The translations under genes were made by a program, and so were the position numbers. Source: Streptomyces griseoviridis (GTDB lineage Bacteria; Actinomycetota; Actinomycetes; Streptomycetales; Streptomycetaceae). From it: 64,000 nt of DNA. How positions within the stretch are numbered: position 1 is the stretch's first letter; the number at the start of each line of letters is the position of its first letter. Under the pieces are notes generated by a model that was given only the letters and a program-made list of their open reading frames with translations, made no database searches and was not told the origin of the DNA. Below, one piece after another: positions 25,596-36,096 of the stretch. Location: assembly GCA_014649155.1 (NCBI GenBank), contig BMSM01000003.1, positions 124,001 through 188,000 of the forward strand, given 5' to 3'.

Positions 25596-28500
25596 TCAGG
25601 CGGCGACGGACGGATCGAGCAGCCGCCGTACGTCGGCGGCCTCCGGCGAGCCGAGCCGCTCGAACGCGGTGAGCGCCTCCTGCCAGCAGGCGCGGGCCCG
25701 TCCGTTCTGGCCGAGCGCCTCCAGCGCGCGCCCCAGCACGGTCAGCACGTTGGCGCGCCGCCACTCGCCGCCGATCTCGCGCAGCGCGGCGAGCGCCTGC
25801 TCCGCCAGCGCGGCGGCCCCGCCCGCGTCCCCGCCCGCCAGCCGCGCCTCCGCGAGCCGGAAGAGGGTCATGCCCTCCCAGAGCCGCTGCCGGCTGTCGC
25901 GGAAGACCTCCAGCGCCTCGGTCAGCCGCTCGACGGCCGCGTCCAGCCGGCCCTGCCCGGTCAGCGCCAGTCCCAGCGCGTACCGCCCGTTGGCGCCGCG
26001 CAGGGTGTGGCCCAGCCGGTCGTAGAGGGCGGTGCCCTGCCGGGCCAGCTCCACCGCGCTGGTGGTGCGGCCCATCGCCAGGTGACTGCGGGAGAGGTTG
26101 CACAGCGCGCTGGCCTCGCCGGCGAGGTTCTCGTCCTGCCGGAAGTTCTCGATGGCCTGCCGCAGATACACCTCGGCCTCGGCGTTGCGCCCCTGGTATA
26201 TCGCGCTGATGCCCCGGTCGTTGGCGGCCCAGCACAGGGGCGCCGGGTCGGCGGCGGACGCCGCCAGCTCCAGGGCCAGCCGGGCCTGCTCGTCCGCCTC
26301 CTGGAACCGGCCGGCCACCAGGTGGACGTTGGTCAGCGTGGTCAGCGCCCGGCTGAGCACCCCCGGGTCGCCCGCCCGCTCGGCCGCGTCCCGCAGGGCC
26401 CGTGCGGCGACCTCGTACTGCCGGGCGTTGGCGCCGGACTCGGCCAGGTCCTTCGCCGCCCACAGCAGGTCCACGGCACGGGCCAGCGTGGCGCCCCGCG
26501 CGCTCTGCTGCACACAGGCGAGCAGGACGTGCGCCTCGGCATACAGCCAGTCCTGGGCGGCGTGCCGGTCGGCGAAGACCAGGCCCGGGTACGCGGTCGG
26601 CGCGAGGTGGTCCACCAGCCGGTCGCCGGGGCGCTCGACGGCGTAGACGCCGGCCGCCGTCGCCAGGCAGAAGTCCAGCAGCCGGGAGAGGGCCGACTCC
26701 CGTTCACCCGGCGGCTGTTCGTCGCGTTCGGCGCATGCACGCGCGTAGAGCCGGACCAGGTCGTGGTACCGGTAGCGGCCCGGCGCGGCCGACTCCAGGA
26801 GCGAGGTGTCGACGAGGGACTCCAGCAGGTCCTCGGTCTCCGGCACGGGCAGGTCGAGGACCGCCGCCGCTGCCGCCAGCGAGATGTCCGGCCCGTCCGG
26901 CAGGCCCAGCAGCCGGAACGCCCGCGCCTGGGCCGGTTCGAGCTGCCCGTAGCCCAGCTCGAAGGTGGCCTTCACGGCGAGGTCGCCGGCCCGCAGTTCG
27001 TCCAGCCGCCGCCGCTCGTCCGCGAGCTTGGCCGCCAGCACCGACACGGTCCAGGTGCGGCGGGCCGCGAGCCGGGACGCGGCGATGCGGATCGCCAGCG
27101 GCAGGAAGCCGCACGCCGCGGCCACGTCGAGCGCGGCCTCCCGTTCCGCGGCCACCCGCTCCTCGCCGACGATCCGGGTGAACAGCGCCAGCGCCTCGTC
27201 CGGCGCCATCACGTCGAGGTCGACCAGGTGCGCCCCGGCCAGGTCCACCATCCGCGTCCGGGAGGTCACCAGCGTCGCGCAGCCCGCCGTGCCCGGCAGC
27301 AGCGGCCGCACCTGGGCCGCGTCCCGCGCGTTGTCCAGCAGCACCAGCACCCGGCGGCCGTCCAGCAGCGACCGGTACAGCGCCGCCCGGTCCTGGAGCG
27401 AGTCGGGGATCGCCGAGTCGGCCGTCCCCAGCGCCCGCAGCAGCGAGCCCAGCACCGTCTCCGGGTCGGCGGGCCGGGACCCGGCGCCCTGGAGGTCGAC
27501 ATGGAGCTGGCCGTCGGGGAACGCGGCGCGGGCCCGGTGCGCGACGTGCACCGCGAGGGTGGTCTTGCCGACGCCGCCGATCCCGGCGACGGCGGACAGC
27601 GCCATCACCGGCCCGCCCTCCCCGGACGCCGCCGCCAGTACGTCGCTCAGCTCCCGCACCAGGGCGGCACGGCCGGTGAAGTCGGGCACGGTCGGCGGCA
27701 GTTGGGCGGGCCGGACCGGCGCCGGCGCGGTCCGCTCGACGGGTCCGGACGGCTCGGCCAGCTCCGGGTCGGCGCGCAGCACCCGCCGTTGCAGCTCCTG
27801 GAGGGCGGGGCGCGGGTCGACGCCCAGCTCCTCGCCGAGCAGCCGGCGGGTGTCGGCGTACACCGCGAGCGCCTCGGCCTGCCGTCCGCCGCGGTACAGC
27901 GCCAGCATCAGCAGCTCGCGCAGCCGTTCGCGCAGCGGGTGCGCGGCGGTGAGCGCGGTCAGCTCGGAGACCGCCTCGGCGTGGCAGCCCTGTTCCAGGT
28001 CCAGGTCGAGCCGGGTCTCCAGCAGGTGCAGCCGCCACTCCTCCAGCCGGGTCCGCTGCCCCTGCGCGTACGGGCCGGGTACGCCGGCCAGCGCCTCGCC
28101 GTCCCACCGGGCCAGTGCCTCGCGGAGCAACTCCCGCGCCCGGCCCAGGTCTCCGGCGCCGCGCGCCTTCTCCGCCGCGCCGGCCAGGTCCTGGGCGACG
28201 GAGAGGTCCAGCGCCCCGTCGGGCAGCCCGCGTACGGCGTACCCGCCGGACTCGGTGACCAGCACGCCGGGGCCGAGGGCCTTGCGCAGCCGGGAGGCGT
28301 ACGTCCGCAGCGCCGCCAGCGCCCGGGGCGGCGGCTCCTCGCCCCACAGGGCGTCGATCAGCTCGGCGGCGGTGGCGGTGCGGCCCTCGCGCAGCAACAG
28401 GGCGGCCAGCACGGCGCGTTGCTGCGGGGAGCCGGTGGGCAGCGGTTCCGCGCCGCGCCAGGCGCGCACGGGTCCGAGCACGCCGAACCGCGGCGCGAGC

Positions 28501-28613
28501 GGGGCGGCGGGGCCCGCCGGGGACTCCGTCGCGTAGCCCGTCGCGATGTCCGGCGGAGAGTCCGGCGGGGAGTCAGACCGCCGCTGCCCCGGCGGTCGCG
28601 GCACACCGTCCAT
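25596..28613 (-). CDS. afsR: SARP-family transcriptional regulator with NB-ARC and TPR domains, AfsR
   Basis: 1005 residues. It starts at MDGVPRPPGQRRSD, matching the AfsR N-terminus, with GAGGGGG upstream. Domains: OmpR-like winged helix ~42-118, bacterial transcriptional activation domain ~125-270, NB-ARC ATPase with Walker A GIGGVGKTT (344-352) and Walker B VLVLLDN (~422-428), and C-terminal TPRs from ~640. In S. coelicolor AfsK and other kinases phosphorylate AfsR, which then binds the afsS promoter and activates it. A longer in-frame ATG at 28712 adds 33 residues not expected in the family. Confidence 0.95.
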   Translation of the reverse strand: MDGVPRPPGQRRSDSPPDSPPDIATGYATESPAGPAAPLAPRFGVLGPVRAWRGAEPLPTGSPQQRAVLAALLLREGRTATAAELIDALWGEEPPPRALAALRTYASRLRKALGPGVLVTESGGYAVRGLPDGALDLSVAQDLAGAAEKARGAGDLGRARELLREALARWDGEALAGVPGPYAQGQRTRLEEWRLHLLETRLDLDLEQGCHAEAVSELTALTAAHPLRERLRELLMLALYRGGRQAEALAVYADTRRLLGEELGVDPRPALQELQRRVLRADPELAEPSGPVERTAPAPVRPAQLPPTVPDFTGRAALVRELSDVLAAASGEGGPVMALSAVAGIGGVGKTTLAVHVAHRARAAFPDGQLHVDLQGAGSRPADPETVLGSLLRALGTADSAIPDSLQDRAALYRSLLDGRRVLVLLDNARDAAQVRPLLPGTAGCATLVTSRTRMVDLAGAHLVDLDVMAPDEALALFTRIVGEERVAAEREAALDVAAACGFLPLAIRIAASRLAARRTWTVSVLAAKLADERRRLDELRAGDLAVKATFELGYGQLEPAQARAFRLLGLPDGPDISLAAAAAVLDLPVPETEDLLESLVDTSLLESAAPGRYRYHDLVRLYARACAERDEQPPGERESALSRLLDFCLATAAGVYAVERPGDRLVDHLAPTAYPGLVFADRHAAQDWLYAEAHVLLACVQQSARGATLARAVDLLWAAKDLAESGANARQYEVAARALRDAAERAGDPGVLSRALTTLTNVHLVAGRFQEADEQARLALELAASAADPAPLCWAANDRGISAIYQGRNAEAEVYLRQAIENFRQDENLAGEASALCNLSRSHLAMGRTTSAVELARQGTALYDRLGHTLRGANGRYALGLALTGQGRLDAAVERLTEALEVFRDSRQRLWEGMTLFRLAEARLAGGDAGGAAALAEQALAALREIGGEWRRANVLTVLGRALEALGQNGRARACWQEALTAFERLGSPEAADVRRLLDPSVAA

Positions 28614-28862
28614 CCAGTCCCCCTCAGCATCCCGAGCAACCCCGTCAGTCTGCCCTGTCCGCACCGGCCCCGTCAGCCTTGGGAGACGCCGATCACAGGC
28701 CCGTCGCGGCACGGCACAGGGCTCTCACACGACCTCCCCAAGCGGTTGCCCGGCCTCGGGGACCCGGGGGGCCGCCGGTCCCCGGGGCGTTGCCCGGTGG
28801 TCATGTTCACCGGAAAGCCTTGCGGGGAAGACGGGGACGGGCGAGAGACGGGTGATGCGGGC

Positions 28863-29912
28863 GTGCGGGTCGTGACCTGGAATCTGTGGTGGCGGTTCGG
28901 CCCCTGGGCGGAACGGCAGAAGGCGGTCCTCGCCGTCCTGCGGGAGCTGCGGCCCGACGTGGTGGGCCTCCAGGAGGTCTGGGCGGCCGACGGCGGCGGC
29001 AACCTCGCCGAGTGGCTCGCCGGCGAACTGGGCCTGCACTGGGCATGGGCGGCCTACGGCGCCCCGGAGCGGTGGCAGCGGCGGCTGCCGGGTGGCGCGG
29101 CCGGGGCGGGCGTCCGGGCGGGAGCGGGCGGCGCGGGCGGCGCGGGCGTCCGGGCGGGTTCCTCCAGCCCCGGCGCCCGGGCGGGTACGGGCGTCTCCGG
29201 GCACACCGGCGTCCCCGCGGAGAGAGGCGCCTCCGCCCGTCCCGGCGCCCAGGCGGGTGCGGGTGTCCCCGTGCGTCCCGGCGCCCAGGCGGACACCGGC
29301 GTCCCCGCCCGTTCCGGCGCCCCCACGCACACGGCCCCCCGGCCGGCCGCCGCCGTCATCGGCAACGCCGTCCTCAGCCGCTGGCCCGTCCTGGAGCAGG
29401 CGGTGCTGCGCCTGCCCGCCCCCGAGGAGCTGGATGACGGCCGGGTCGCCCTGCACGCCCGCCTGGACGCCCCCGGCCACCCGGTCCCGTTCTGCACCGC
29501 GCACCTGACCTCCGCGCCGCACGCCACGGAGGTGCGCCGTGCCCAGGTCGCCGCCGTCACCGCCTTCGTCGCCCGGCACGGCCGCGCCGCGTTCCCGCCC
29601 GTGCTCACCGGCGACTTCAACGCCGGACCCGGCACGGACGAGATCCGCCTCCTCGCCGAGCGCGGCTACCGGGACGCCTGGGACGCCGCCGACCCGGCCG
29701 CGCCGTCCGCCACCTGGGACCCCGCCAACCCGTACGTGACCGGCGACGCCCCCGCCCGGCGGATCGACTTCATCCGCACCGGCCCGCCCGGACCCGGGGG
29801 ACTCGGCCGGGTCCGCTCGGCCCACCGCGCGGGCGACGGCCCCGTGGACGGGGTGTGGCCCTCGGACCACTACGCGGTCGTCGCGGACCTGGAGGGCCCC
29901 CGGGGGCTGTGA
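28863..29912 (+). CDS. Endonuclease/exonuclease/phosphatase-family protein with a repetitive insert
   Basis: 349 residues from GTG. The EEP fold is complete: VVTWNLWW (first strand with Asn), DVVGLQEVW (metal Glu), FCTAHLTSAP, LTGDFNAGPGTDEIR (Asp/Asn), RRIDFIRTG and WPSDHYAVVADL (catalytic His). Between residues ~75 and ~160 an alanine/glycine/proline insert is built of degenerate copies of units such as RPGAQAGAGVP and lies between strands of the core. ATG 28803 would add 20 unconserved residues, so the start is uncertain. It may hydrolyse phosphodiesters; the substrate is unknown. Confidence 0.8.
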   Translation: MRVVTWNLWWRFGPWAERQKAVLAVLRELRPDVVGLQEVWAADGGGNLAEWLAGELGLHWAWAAYGAPERWQRRLPGGAAGAGVRAGAGGAGGAGVRAGSSSPGARAGTGVSGHTGVPAERGASARPGAQAGAGVPVRPGAQADTGVPARSGAPTHTAPRPAAAVIGNAVLSRWPVLEQAVLRLPAPEELDDGRVALHARLDAPGHPVPFCTAHLTSAPHATEVRRAQVAAVTAFVARHGRAAFPPVLTGDFNAGPGTDEIRLLAERGYRDAWDAADPAAPSATWDPANPYVTGDAPARRIDFIRTGPPGPGGLGRVRSAHRAGDGPVDGVWPSDHYAVVADLEGPRGL

Positions 29913-29979
29913 CACCCCTGTGACCGGAGGTGTGGCTTCCGTCACATCCGAGGTCCCCGGCCCCTGATGGGATGGCCCG

Positions 29980-30894
29980 ATGCGCGCCCCCGCCCCGTTC
30001 CTGACGGCCCTCGCCGCGACCGCCCTGCTGCTCACGGCCTGCGGAGCGGAGCACCCGTCCCCGTCCGCGCCGCCGTCCCCGTCCGCCTCCCCGGTGGACG
30101 ACCCGGGCAAGGAGGGTGTCCGCGTCACCTCGCTGACCGTGCCGGCGCCCTCGCCCACCCCGTCCCCCCGCCCCGGCCACCGGGTCCACGCCGACCCCCT
30201 GGTCCTCCCCACGGACTCGGGGATCAGCGCCGCCTACGAGGTCGTCAACGACGGCCCCGAGACCCTGACCTACACCGCTGTCATCGCGTTCGTCGACGCT
30301 GGCGGCGGCGCGGTCACCGACCGGACCGTCACCGTCCGGGACGTCGGCCCCGGCAGCACCGTGCGCGGCACGGTCCGCGCCGGTGAACTCCCGCCCACCG
30401 CGCCCCGCGTCACGGACGCCGAGGTGCTCCGGGTGACGGAGGTCCCCGCCGCCGAGGCCCCGGCCACCGCCGGCCCCTGCCCCGCCTCCGGCGTCCGGAT
30501 CAGCTCCGACGAGGGCGACGCGGCCATGGGGCTGCGCGTGGTGGGCCTGCACCTCGACAACTGCGGCCCGCGCGCCTACGCCGTCGACGGCTACCCCCTG
30601 CTGGAACTCCTGGACGCCGGCCACGACCCCGTCGAGGGCGTCACCGTCCTCCACGGCACCGACGAGATCACCACCGGCCTCGGCGGACCGCCCCGCCCCG
30701 TCACCCTCGCCCCCGGCGAGTCGGCGACCGCCACCCTGGCCTGGCGGAACACCACCGGCTCGGGCACGGCGGTGAACGCCCCCTACGTCCGGGTCCGCGC
30801 GAAGGAGGGCGCCACCCCGGTGACGGTGACCCCGCACCTCGACCTCGGCACCACCGGCAGGCTCGGCGTCACCCCGTGGGAGAAGGCGGACTGA
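29980..30894 (+). CDS. DUF4232-like secreted lipoprotein
   Basis: 304 residues. Signal peptide MRAPAPFLTALAATALLLTAC with lipobox LLTA-C, then a serine/proline linker (~25-60). The C-terminal domain, from about residue 165 (GPCPASGVRISSDEGDAAMGLRVVGLHLDNCG), has the cysteine pair and fold pattern of DUF4232 proteins found on actinobacterial surfaces. Function is unknown. Its TGA is immediately followed by the stop codon of the convergent regulator fragment, with zero spacing. Confidence 0.8.
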   Translation: MRAPAPFLTALAATALLLTACGAEHPSPSAPPSPSASPVDDPGKEGVRVTSLTVPAPSPTPSPRPGHRVHADPLVLPTDSGISAAYEVVNDGPETLTYTAVIAFVDAGGGAVTDRTVTVRDVGPGSTVRGTVRAGELPPTAPRVTDAEVLRVTEVPAAEAPATAGPCPASGVRISSDEGDAAMGLRVVGLHLDNCGPRAYAVDGYPLLELLDAGHDPVEGVTVLHGTDEITTGLGGPPRPVTLAPGESATATLAWRNTTGSGTAVNAPYVRVRAKEGATPVTVTPHLDLGTTGRLGVTPWEKAD

Positions 30895-31440
30895 TCATCC
30901 GAGGCCGGCCGCGAGGCGCCGCAGCGCCGCGTCGTCCTCGCCGCCGGGCCGCGGGAAGTACACGTACAGCACCTGCCCCTCGGGTCCGGCGAGGGCGAAG
31001 GTCTCGTAGTCGAGCCGGAGTACGCCGACGCCCTCGACCGCGATCCGTTTCCCGCCCGCCACCCGGTCGGCCACGTCGTGGGAGTCCCACAGGGCGCGGA
31101 ACGTCCCGCTGCGCTCGCGCAGGCGTGCCACGAACGCGTCGAGTCCGGCGGCGGGCCGCGCCGCCGCGGTGGCGCGCAGGCCCGACACGGCCTGCCGGGC
31201 GATGTCCTCCCAGTCGGGGTAGACCTGCCGGGCGCGCGGGTCGAGGAACGTGAACCCGACCAGGTTGTGCCCCGGGCTCCACGCCGGGTTGACCCGGGCC
31301 GCGAGGGGCGTGCCGGCCAGCACGTCCCGGTCGGGACCGACGACGAAGGCCGGCAGGTCGGCCCACCGCTCCAGCAGCGCCAGCACCCCCGGCCGCACGG
31401 CACGCGCCGGGGCGCCGGCGGTCCGGTCGCCCGCCGAGTG
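30895..31440 (-). pseudogene. Truncated XRE regulator: MmyB-like ligand-binding domain only
   Basis: About 170 residues match the C-terminal ligand-binding domain of XRE-MmyB regulators: RPGVLALLERWADLPAFVVGPDRDVLAGTPLA, then VGFTFLDPRARQVYPDWEDIARQAVSGLRA and WDSHDVADRVAGGKRI. The N-terminal helix-turn-helix (~90 residues) that every family member needs for DNA binding is missing. What lies upstream instead is a piece of a divergent SDR gene. A GTG at 31398 could still start translation, but the product could not bind DNA in the usual way. Confidence 0.8.
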
Positions 31441-31459
31441 GGCCGGGACCTCGATGCGG

Positions 31460-31717
31460 CAGTCCCCGGCGCGGATCGCGGACTACGAGCCGACCGCCGG
31501 CCGCCGCCGGGCCGCCACGCTGGCCGCCTCGGGCCGCCAGCCCGGCGATCCGGTCCGCGCCGCCGCCGCGGTCGCCGCCGTCGTCGACGCGGACGAACCG
31601 CCGCTGCGGTTCCTGCTCGGCTCGGACGCCCTCGCCGGCGCCCGCGCCCGCCTGGAGCGGACACGGGCCGAGACCGACGCCAACGAGGCGCTGACCAGGA
31701 GCGTGGATGTGCCCTGA
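31460..31717 (+). pseudogene. C-terminal fragment of an SDR oxidoreductase
   Basis: About 82 codons match the end of the classical SDR genes that usually sit divergently from XRE-MmyB regulators: RIADYEPTAGRRR, then QPGDPVRAAAAVAAVV and LRFLLGSDALAGARARL. The cofactor-binding Rossmann motif and the YxxxK active site are gone. The fragment begins where the regulator fragment ends, so one deletion removed both 5' halves and the shared promoter. Confidence 0.78.
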
Positions 31718-31733
31718 CCCCTGCGGGCCCGCC

Positions 31734-33236
31734 CTACTCCCGCCCCAGGAACACCGGATTGGTGAACGCCGCGAGCGCCCCCGGCAGCGGTGCCCCCGCC
31801 GCCGCCCCGTGCCGCACCTCGGCCCGTACGTACGCCGCGCGGGCGGCCGTCGTCCGCCACTCCACGGTGCCCTCGCCGGACTCCGGAAGCGGACCGCTCG
31901 TGTGCACCACCCCCTGGTCGGTGACGAACCGGACGGCGCGGCCCGGGGCCCCCGTCACCGCCAGCCGCACCGTGACCGGCGTCTGCGGGTCCACCCGCAG
32001 CCGCTCCCCGATCCCGGCGTGCTCCCCGCGCCCGCCCGAGGCGCCGAAGCCCAGCGCGATCCGCGACGACTCGGCGACGTAGGACCGCCCGGCCCGCAGG
32101 CCCTCCTGGACCGCGGTCCGGCTCAGGTCGTCCGCGAGCACCACGGTCTGCGGCAGCCCGACCACGTCCGGGTCGCGGTGCGCGTCGCTGCCGCCCATCG
32201 CCGGGAGCCAGCCCCGCCCCTCCCGCGCGGACGCGGCGAGCATGCCGTCCCAGTCGGCGAGCGCCACCTCGTCGTCGGGCGTCCAGGGCCCGTTCCACAC
32301 CTCGACGGCGTCCGCCTCGCCGAACCCGAACTTCCAGGCGCAGCCGAGGCAGGTGGCGTGCGGATGGGCCGGGACGACCAGCCCGCCGGCCCGCCGGATC
32401 TGCCGGGCGAACCGCCCGAACCGGTTCTCCCGGGCCCGGTACCGCCAGTCCACGAAGGTCCCGGGATCGGTCCCGACGGCGACGACGTGCCCGTTGCGGG
32501 TCGTCACCTCCTCCCCGACCATCACCAGCAGGTCGTCCCCGGCCGCCTCCGCCCAGTGGGCGTGCGCGGCATGGGTGTTGTGCTCGGAGGAGTTGATGAA
32601 GTCCAGGCCCGCCGCCCGCGCCAGCGCCGCGATCTCCCCGGGGGTGCGGCGGCCGTCGGAGAACCACGAGTGCAGATGGCAGTCGCCCCGGTACCAGGCC
32701 CGCCCCCGCCCCTTCGCCCGCTCCGGCGGGTACACCGGCCGCACGGCCTCGCCGGGCTCCCCGAACGCCAGCGTCACGGTGATCTCGTACGGCAGTCCCC
32801 GCGGCGCCACCGTGTAGGGGCCCAGCGCGATGTGCCAGGTGCCGGCCCGCACCGGCCCCGGCACGTACCCCGGGGTGGCGTCGTCGGCGCGGACGAAGAA
32901 CTCCGTGCGCGCCCCGCCCGACCAGCCCCGGAAGCCCCGGCCGCCCAGCGCGGTGCCGCGCTCGTCGAAGAGGCCGATGTCGAGCGCGTTGCCTGCGGTG
33001 CCGGCCGGGACGGCGGGCCGGTCGTAGGAGTAGGCGACCCGCACCTCGCGCACGCCGGACGGGATCTCGACCGGCACGTACACGAAGTCCGGCGCCCCGG
33101 CGGGCAGCGTGCCCCGGACCGTCTCCGCGCGCACCCCGCCGGCCGCCGCCGCGAACCGCACGGCCCCCAGCGTCACGGCGCCGGCCACCCCGCCCGCGAA
33201 CACGGCCCGCCTGCCGACCCCTCGGCCCTCGCCCAT
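31734..33236 (-). CDS. CehA/McbA-type metallohydrolase (PHP domain), exported
   Basis: 500 residues. A Tat-type leader (GRRAVFAGGVAGAVTLGAV) suggests export. After an N-terminal beta domain the PHP metal-binding motifs appear in order: DCHLHSWFSDG, SSEHNTH, VPAHPHATC and GGSDAHRD. The family includes phosphoesterases and the carbaryl hydrolases CehA/McbA; the substrate here is unknown. A G-rich stretch precedes the ATG. It is divergent from fbiC with a 169-bp gap and ends 17 bp from the SDR fragment. Confidence 0.85.
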   Translation of the reverse strand: MGEGRGVGRRAVFAGGVAGAVTLGAVRFAAAAGGVRAETVRGTLPAGAPDFVYVPVEIPSGVREVRVAYSYDRPAVPAGTAGNALDIGLFDERGTALGGRGFRGWSGGARTEFFVRADDATPGYVPGPVRAGTWHIALGPYTVAPRGLPYEITVTLAFGEPGEAVRPVYPPERAKGRGRAWYRGDCHLHSWFSDGRRTPGEIAALARAAGLDFINSSEHNTHAAHAHWAEAAGDDLLVMVGEEVTTRNGHVVAVGTDPGTFVDWRYRARENRFGRFARQIRRAGGLVVPAHPHATCLGCAWKFGFGEADAVEVWNGPWTPDDEVALADWDGMLAASAREGRGWLPAMGGSDAHRDPDVVGLPQTVVLADDLSRTAVQEGLRAGRSYVAESSRIALGFGASGGRGEHAGIGERLRVDPQTPVTVRLAVTGAPGRAVRFVTDQGVVHTSGPLPESGEGTVEWRTTAARAAYVRAEVRHGAAAGAPLPGALAAFTNPVFLGRE

Positions 33237-33393
33237 GCCGCCGCCCCCCAGATGTCGTCTGGGACCTTTGTACTGAGCGACGGCCCCGCCCGTAAGGGGA
33301 GGGAGGCGCCGGGCGGATGAACGGCCGGTGGGCCGGGCGACGCACCCGCGCCCGGCGGGGCGACACCCGCCGGGCCACCGATCACCCCACTCG

Positions 33394-33399
33394 TATGCT
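33394..33399 (+). promoter_or_regulatory. Likely -10 box of a leaderless fbiC transcript
   Basis: TATGCT ends 6 bases before the fbiC ATG. Transcription from it would begin at or next to the start codon, and there is no usable ribosome site (GAAGG abuts the ATG), so a leaderless message is likely. No clear -35 box is seen. Confidence 0.45.
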
Positions 33400-33405
33400 C
33401 GAAGG

Positions 33406-35991
33406 ATGACGACTTCCGCGACCCCCGGAACCGGCCCCACCGACAACTCCATGCGTCGCGCCCTCAAACGTGCCCGCGACGGCGTCAGCCTCGACGTCTC
33501 CGAGGCCGCCGTGCTGCTCCAGGCCCGCGGCGAGCACCTGGCCGACCTGACGGCGACCGCCGCCCGGGTCCGGGACGCGGGGCTGGCCACGGCCGGCCGC
33601 CCCGGCGTCATCACGTACTCCAAGAGCGTCTTCATCCCCCTCACCCGCCTGTGCCGGGACAAGTGCCACTACTGCACCTTCGTCACCGTCCCCGGCAAGC
33701 TGCGCCGCGACGGCCACGGCATGTTCATGTCCCCGGACGAGGTGCTGGACATCGCCCGCAAGGGCGCCGCCCTCGGCTGCAAGGAAGCCCTCATCACCCT
33801 CGGCGACAAGCCCGAGGACCGCTGGCCCGAGGCCCGCGAGTGGCTCGACGCGCACGGGTACGACGACACGATCGCCTACGTCCGCGCCATCTCGATCCGC
33901 ATCCTGGAGGAGACGGGTCTCCTCCCGCACCTCAACCCGGGCGTGCTCACCTGGACGGACTTCCAGCGCCTCAAGCCCGTCGCGCCCAGCATGGGCATGA
34001 TGCTGGAGACCACCGCCACCCGCCTGTGGTCCGAGCCCGGCGGCCCCCACCACGGCTCCCCGGACAAGGAGCCCGCCGTCCGGCTGCGCGTCCTGGAGGA
34101 CGCCGGCCGCTCCTCCGTCCCCTTCACCTCGGGCATCCTGCTCGGCATCGGCGAGACGTACGAGGAGCGCGCCGAGTCCCTCTTCGCCCTGCGCAAGGTG
34201 GCCCGCGCCTACCACGGCGTCCAGGAACTGATCATCCAGAACTTCCGCGCCAAGCCGGACACCGCGATGCGCGGCATGCCCGACGCCGCACTCGACGACC
34301 TGGTCGCCGCGGTCGCCGTCGCCCGGATCGTCATGGGCCCGGCCGCCAACATCCAGGCCCCGCCCAACCTGGTGGACGACGAGTACGAGCGGCTGATCGC
34401 CGCCGGCATCGACGACTGGGGCGGCGTCTCCCCGCTCACCATCGACCACGTCAACCCCGAGCGCCCCTGGCCGCAGATCGAGGAGCTGGCCGAGCGGTCC
34501 CGGGCGGCCGGGTTCGAGCTGCGGGAACGTCTCTGCGTGTACCCGGAGTTCGTCCGGCGCGGCGAGCCCTGGCTCGATCCCCGGCTGCGTCCGCACGTCG
34601 CCGCCCTCGCCGACCCGGCCACCGGCCTCGCCCGCCCGGACGCGGCCGTCGAGGGGCACCCCTGGCAGGAGCCGGACGAGGTCTTCACCGCCACCGGCCG
34701 CACCGATCTGCACCACACCATCGACACCGAGGGCCGCACCGCCGACCGCCGCGACGACTTCGACGAGGTCTACGGCGACTGGGCCGCCCTGCGCGAGGCC
34801 GCCGCCCCCGGCATGCTCCCCGAGCGCATCGACACCGACGTGCGCGCCGCCCTCGCCACGGCCGCCGACGACCCGACGAGGCTCACCGACGCCGAGGCAC
34901 TCGCCCTGCTCCACGCGGACGGCCCCGCCCTGGACGCCCTGTGCCGGATCGCCGACGACGTCCGCAGGAGCGCGGTCGGCGACGACGTGACGTACATCGT
35001 CACCCGCAACATCAACTTCACCAACGTCTGCTACACCGGCTGCCGCTTCTGCGCCTTCGCCCAGCGCCGCACCGACGCCGACGCCTACACCCTCTCCCTG
35101 GAGCAGGTCGCCGACCGCGCCCAGCAGGCGTGGGAGGTCGGCGCGGTCGAGGTCTGCATGCAGGGCGGCATCCACCCGGACCTGCCCGGCACGGCGTACT
35201 TCGACATCGCGCGGGCGGTCAAGGAACGCGTCCCCGGGATGCACGTCCACGCCTTCTCGCCCATGGAGGTCGTCAACGGCGCGACCCGCACCGGCCTGTC
35301 GATCCGCGAGTGGCTGACCGCGGCGAAGGAGGCGGGCCTGGACTCCGTCCCCGGCACCGCCGCCGAGATCCTCGACGACGAGGTCCGCTGGATCCTCACC
35401 AAGGGCAAGCTGCCGACGGCCACCTGGATCGAGGTCATCGAGACCGCCCACGAGCTGGGCATCCGCTCCTCGTCCACGATGATGTACGGCCATGTCGACC
35501 AGCCCCGCCACTGGCTCGGCCACCTGCGCACGCTGGCCGGCATCCAGCAGCGCACCGGCGGCTTCACCGAGTTCGTGACCCTGCCCTTCATCCACACCAA
35601 CGCCCCCGTCTACCTGGCCGGCATCGCCCGCCCCGGCCCCTCCCTGCGCGACAACCGCGCGGTCACGGCCATGGCCCGGCTCCTCCTCCACCCCCACATC
35701 CCCAACATCCAGACGAGCTGGGTCAAGCTGGGCACCGAGGGCGCGGCCGAGATGCTCCGCTCCGGCGCGAACGACCTCGGCGGCACGCTGATGGAGGAGA
35801 CGATCTCCCGGATGGCGGGCTCGTCCTACGGCTCGTACAAGTCGGTCAAGGACCTGATCGCGGTCGCCGACGCGGCCGGCCGCCCGGCCCGCCCCCGCAC
35901 CACGCTCTACGGCGAGGTCCCGGAGGAACGGCGGCGGGCGGCGGCGGCCTCCGACGGACACCTGCCGGAGCTGCTGCCCGTACTGGACTGA
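33406..35991 (+). CDS. fbiC: 7,8-didemethyl-8-hydroxy-5-deazariboflavin (Fo) synthase
   Basis: 861 residues, the fused bacterial form of CofG and CofH. It joins tyrosine and 5-amino-6-ribitylaminouracil to make Fo, the chromophore of coenzyme F420. The CofG half has radical-SAM motif [10 protein letters not shown] near residue 84; the CofH half has [10 protein letters not shown] near residue 545; each binds a [4Fe-4S] cluster. Both halves are complete. In Streptomyces F420 serves reductases and oxidases of primary and secondary metabolism. The gene stands alone, divergent from the PHP hydrolase gene. Confidence 0.96.
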   Translation: MTTSATPGTGPTDNSMRRALKRARDGVSLDVSEAAVLLQARGEHLADLTATAARVRDAGLATAGRPGVITYSKSVFIPLTRLCRDKCHYCTFVTVPGKLRRDGHGMFMSPDEVLDIARKGAALGCKEALITLGDKPEDRWPEAREWLDAHGYDDTIAYVRAISIRILEETGLLPHLNPGVLTWTDFQRLKPVAPSMGMMLETTATRLWSEPGGPHHGSPDKEPAVRLRVLEDAGRSSVPFTSGILLGIGETYEERAESLFALRKVARAYHGVQELIIQNFRAKPDTAMRGMPDAALDDLVAAVAVARIVMGPAANIQAPPNLVDDEYERLIAAGIDDWGGVSPLTIDHVNPERPWPQIEELAERSRAAGFELRERLCVYPEFVRRGEPWLDPRLRPHVAALADPATGLARPDAAVEGHPWQEPDEVFTATGRTDLHHTIDTEGRTADRRDDFDEVYGDWAALREAAAPGMLPERIDTDVRAALATAADDPTRLTDAEALALLHADGPALDALCRIADDVRRSAVGDDVTYIVTRNINFTNVCYTGCRFCAFAQRRTDADAYTLSLEQVADRAQQAWEVGAVEVCMQGGIHPDLPGTAYFDIARAVKERVPGMHVHAFSPMEVVNGATRTGLSIREWLTAAKEAGLDSVPGTAAEILDDEVRWILTKGKLPTATWIEVIETAHELGIRSSSTMMYGHVDQPRHWLGHLRTLAGIQQRTGGFTEFVTLPFIHTNAPVYLAGIARPGPSLRDNRAVTAMARLLLHPHIPNIQTSWVKLGTEGAAEMLRSGANDLGGTLMEETISRMAGSSYGSYKSVKDLIAVADAAGRPARPRTTLYGEVPEERRRAAAASDGHLPELLPVLD

Positions 35992-36096
35992 GGGGGCCGG
36001 TGCCGGGTCCGCCGGACAGGCGGCTCACAGTACGATGATCCGACCCCCGAGAGCGCGACCCTGACGGACGGGGGAGTCCTGTAGCTGAGGAGATGC

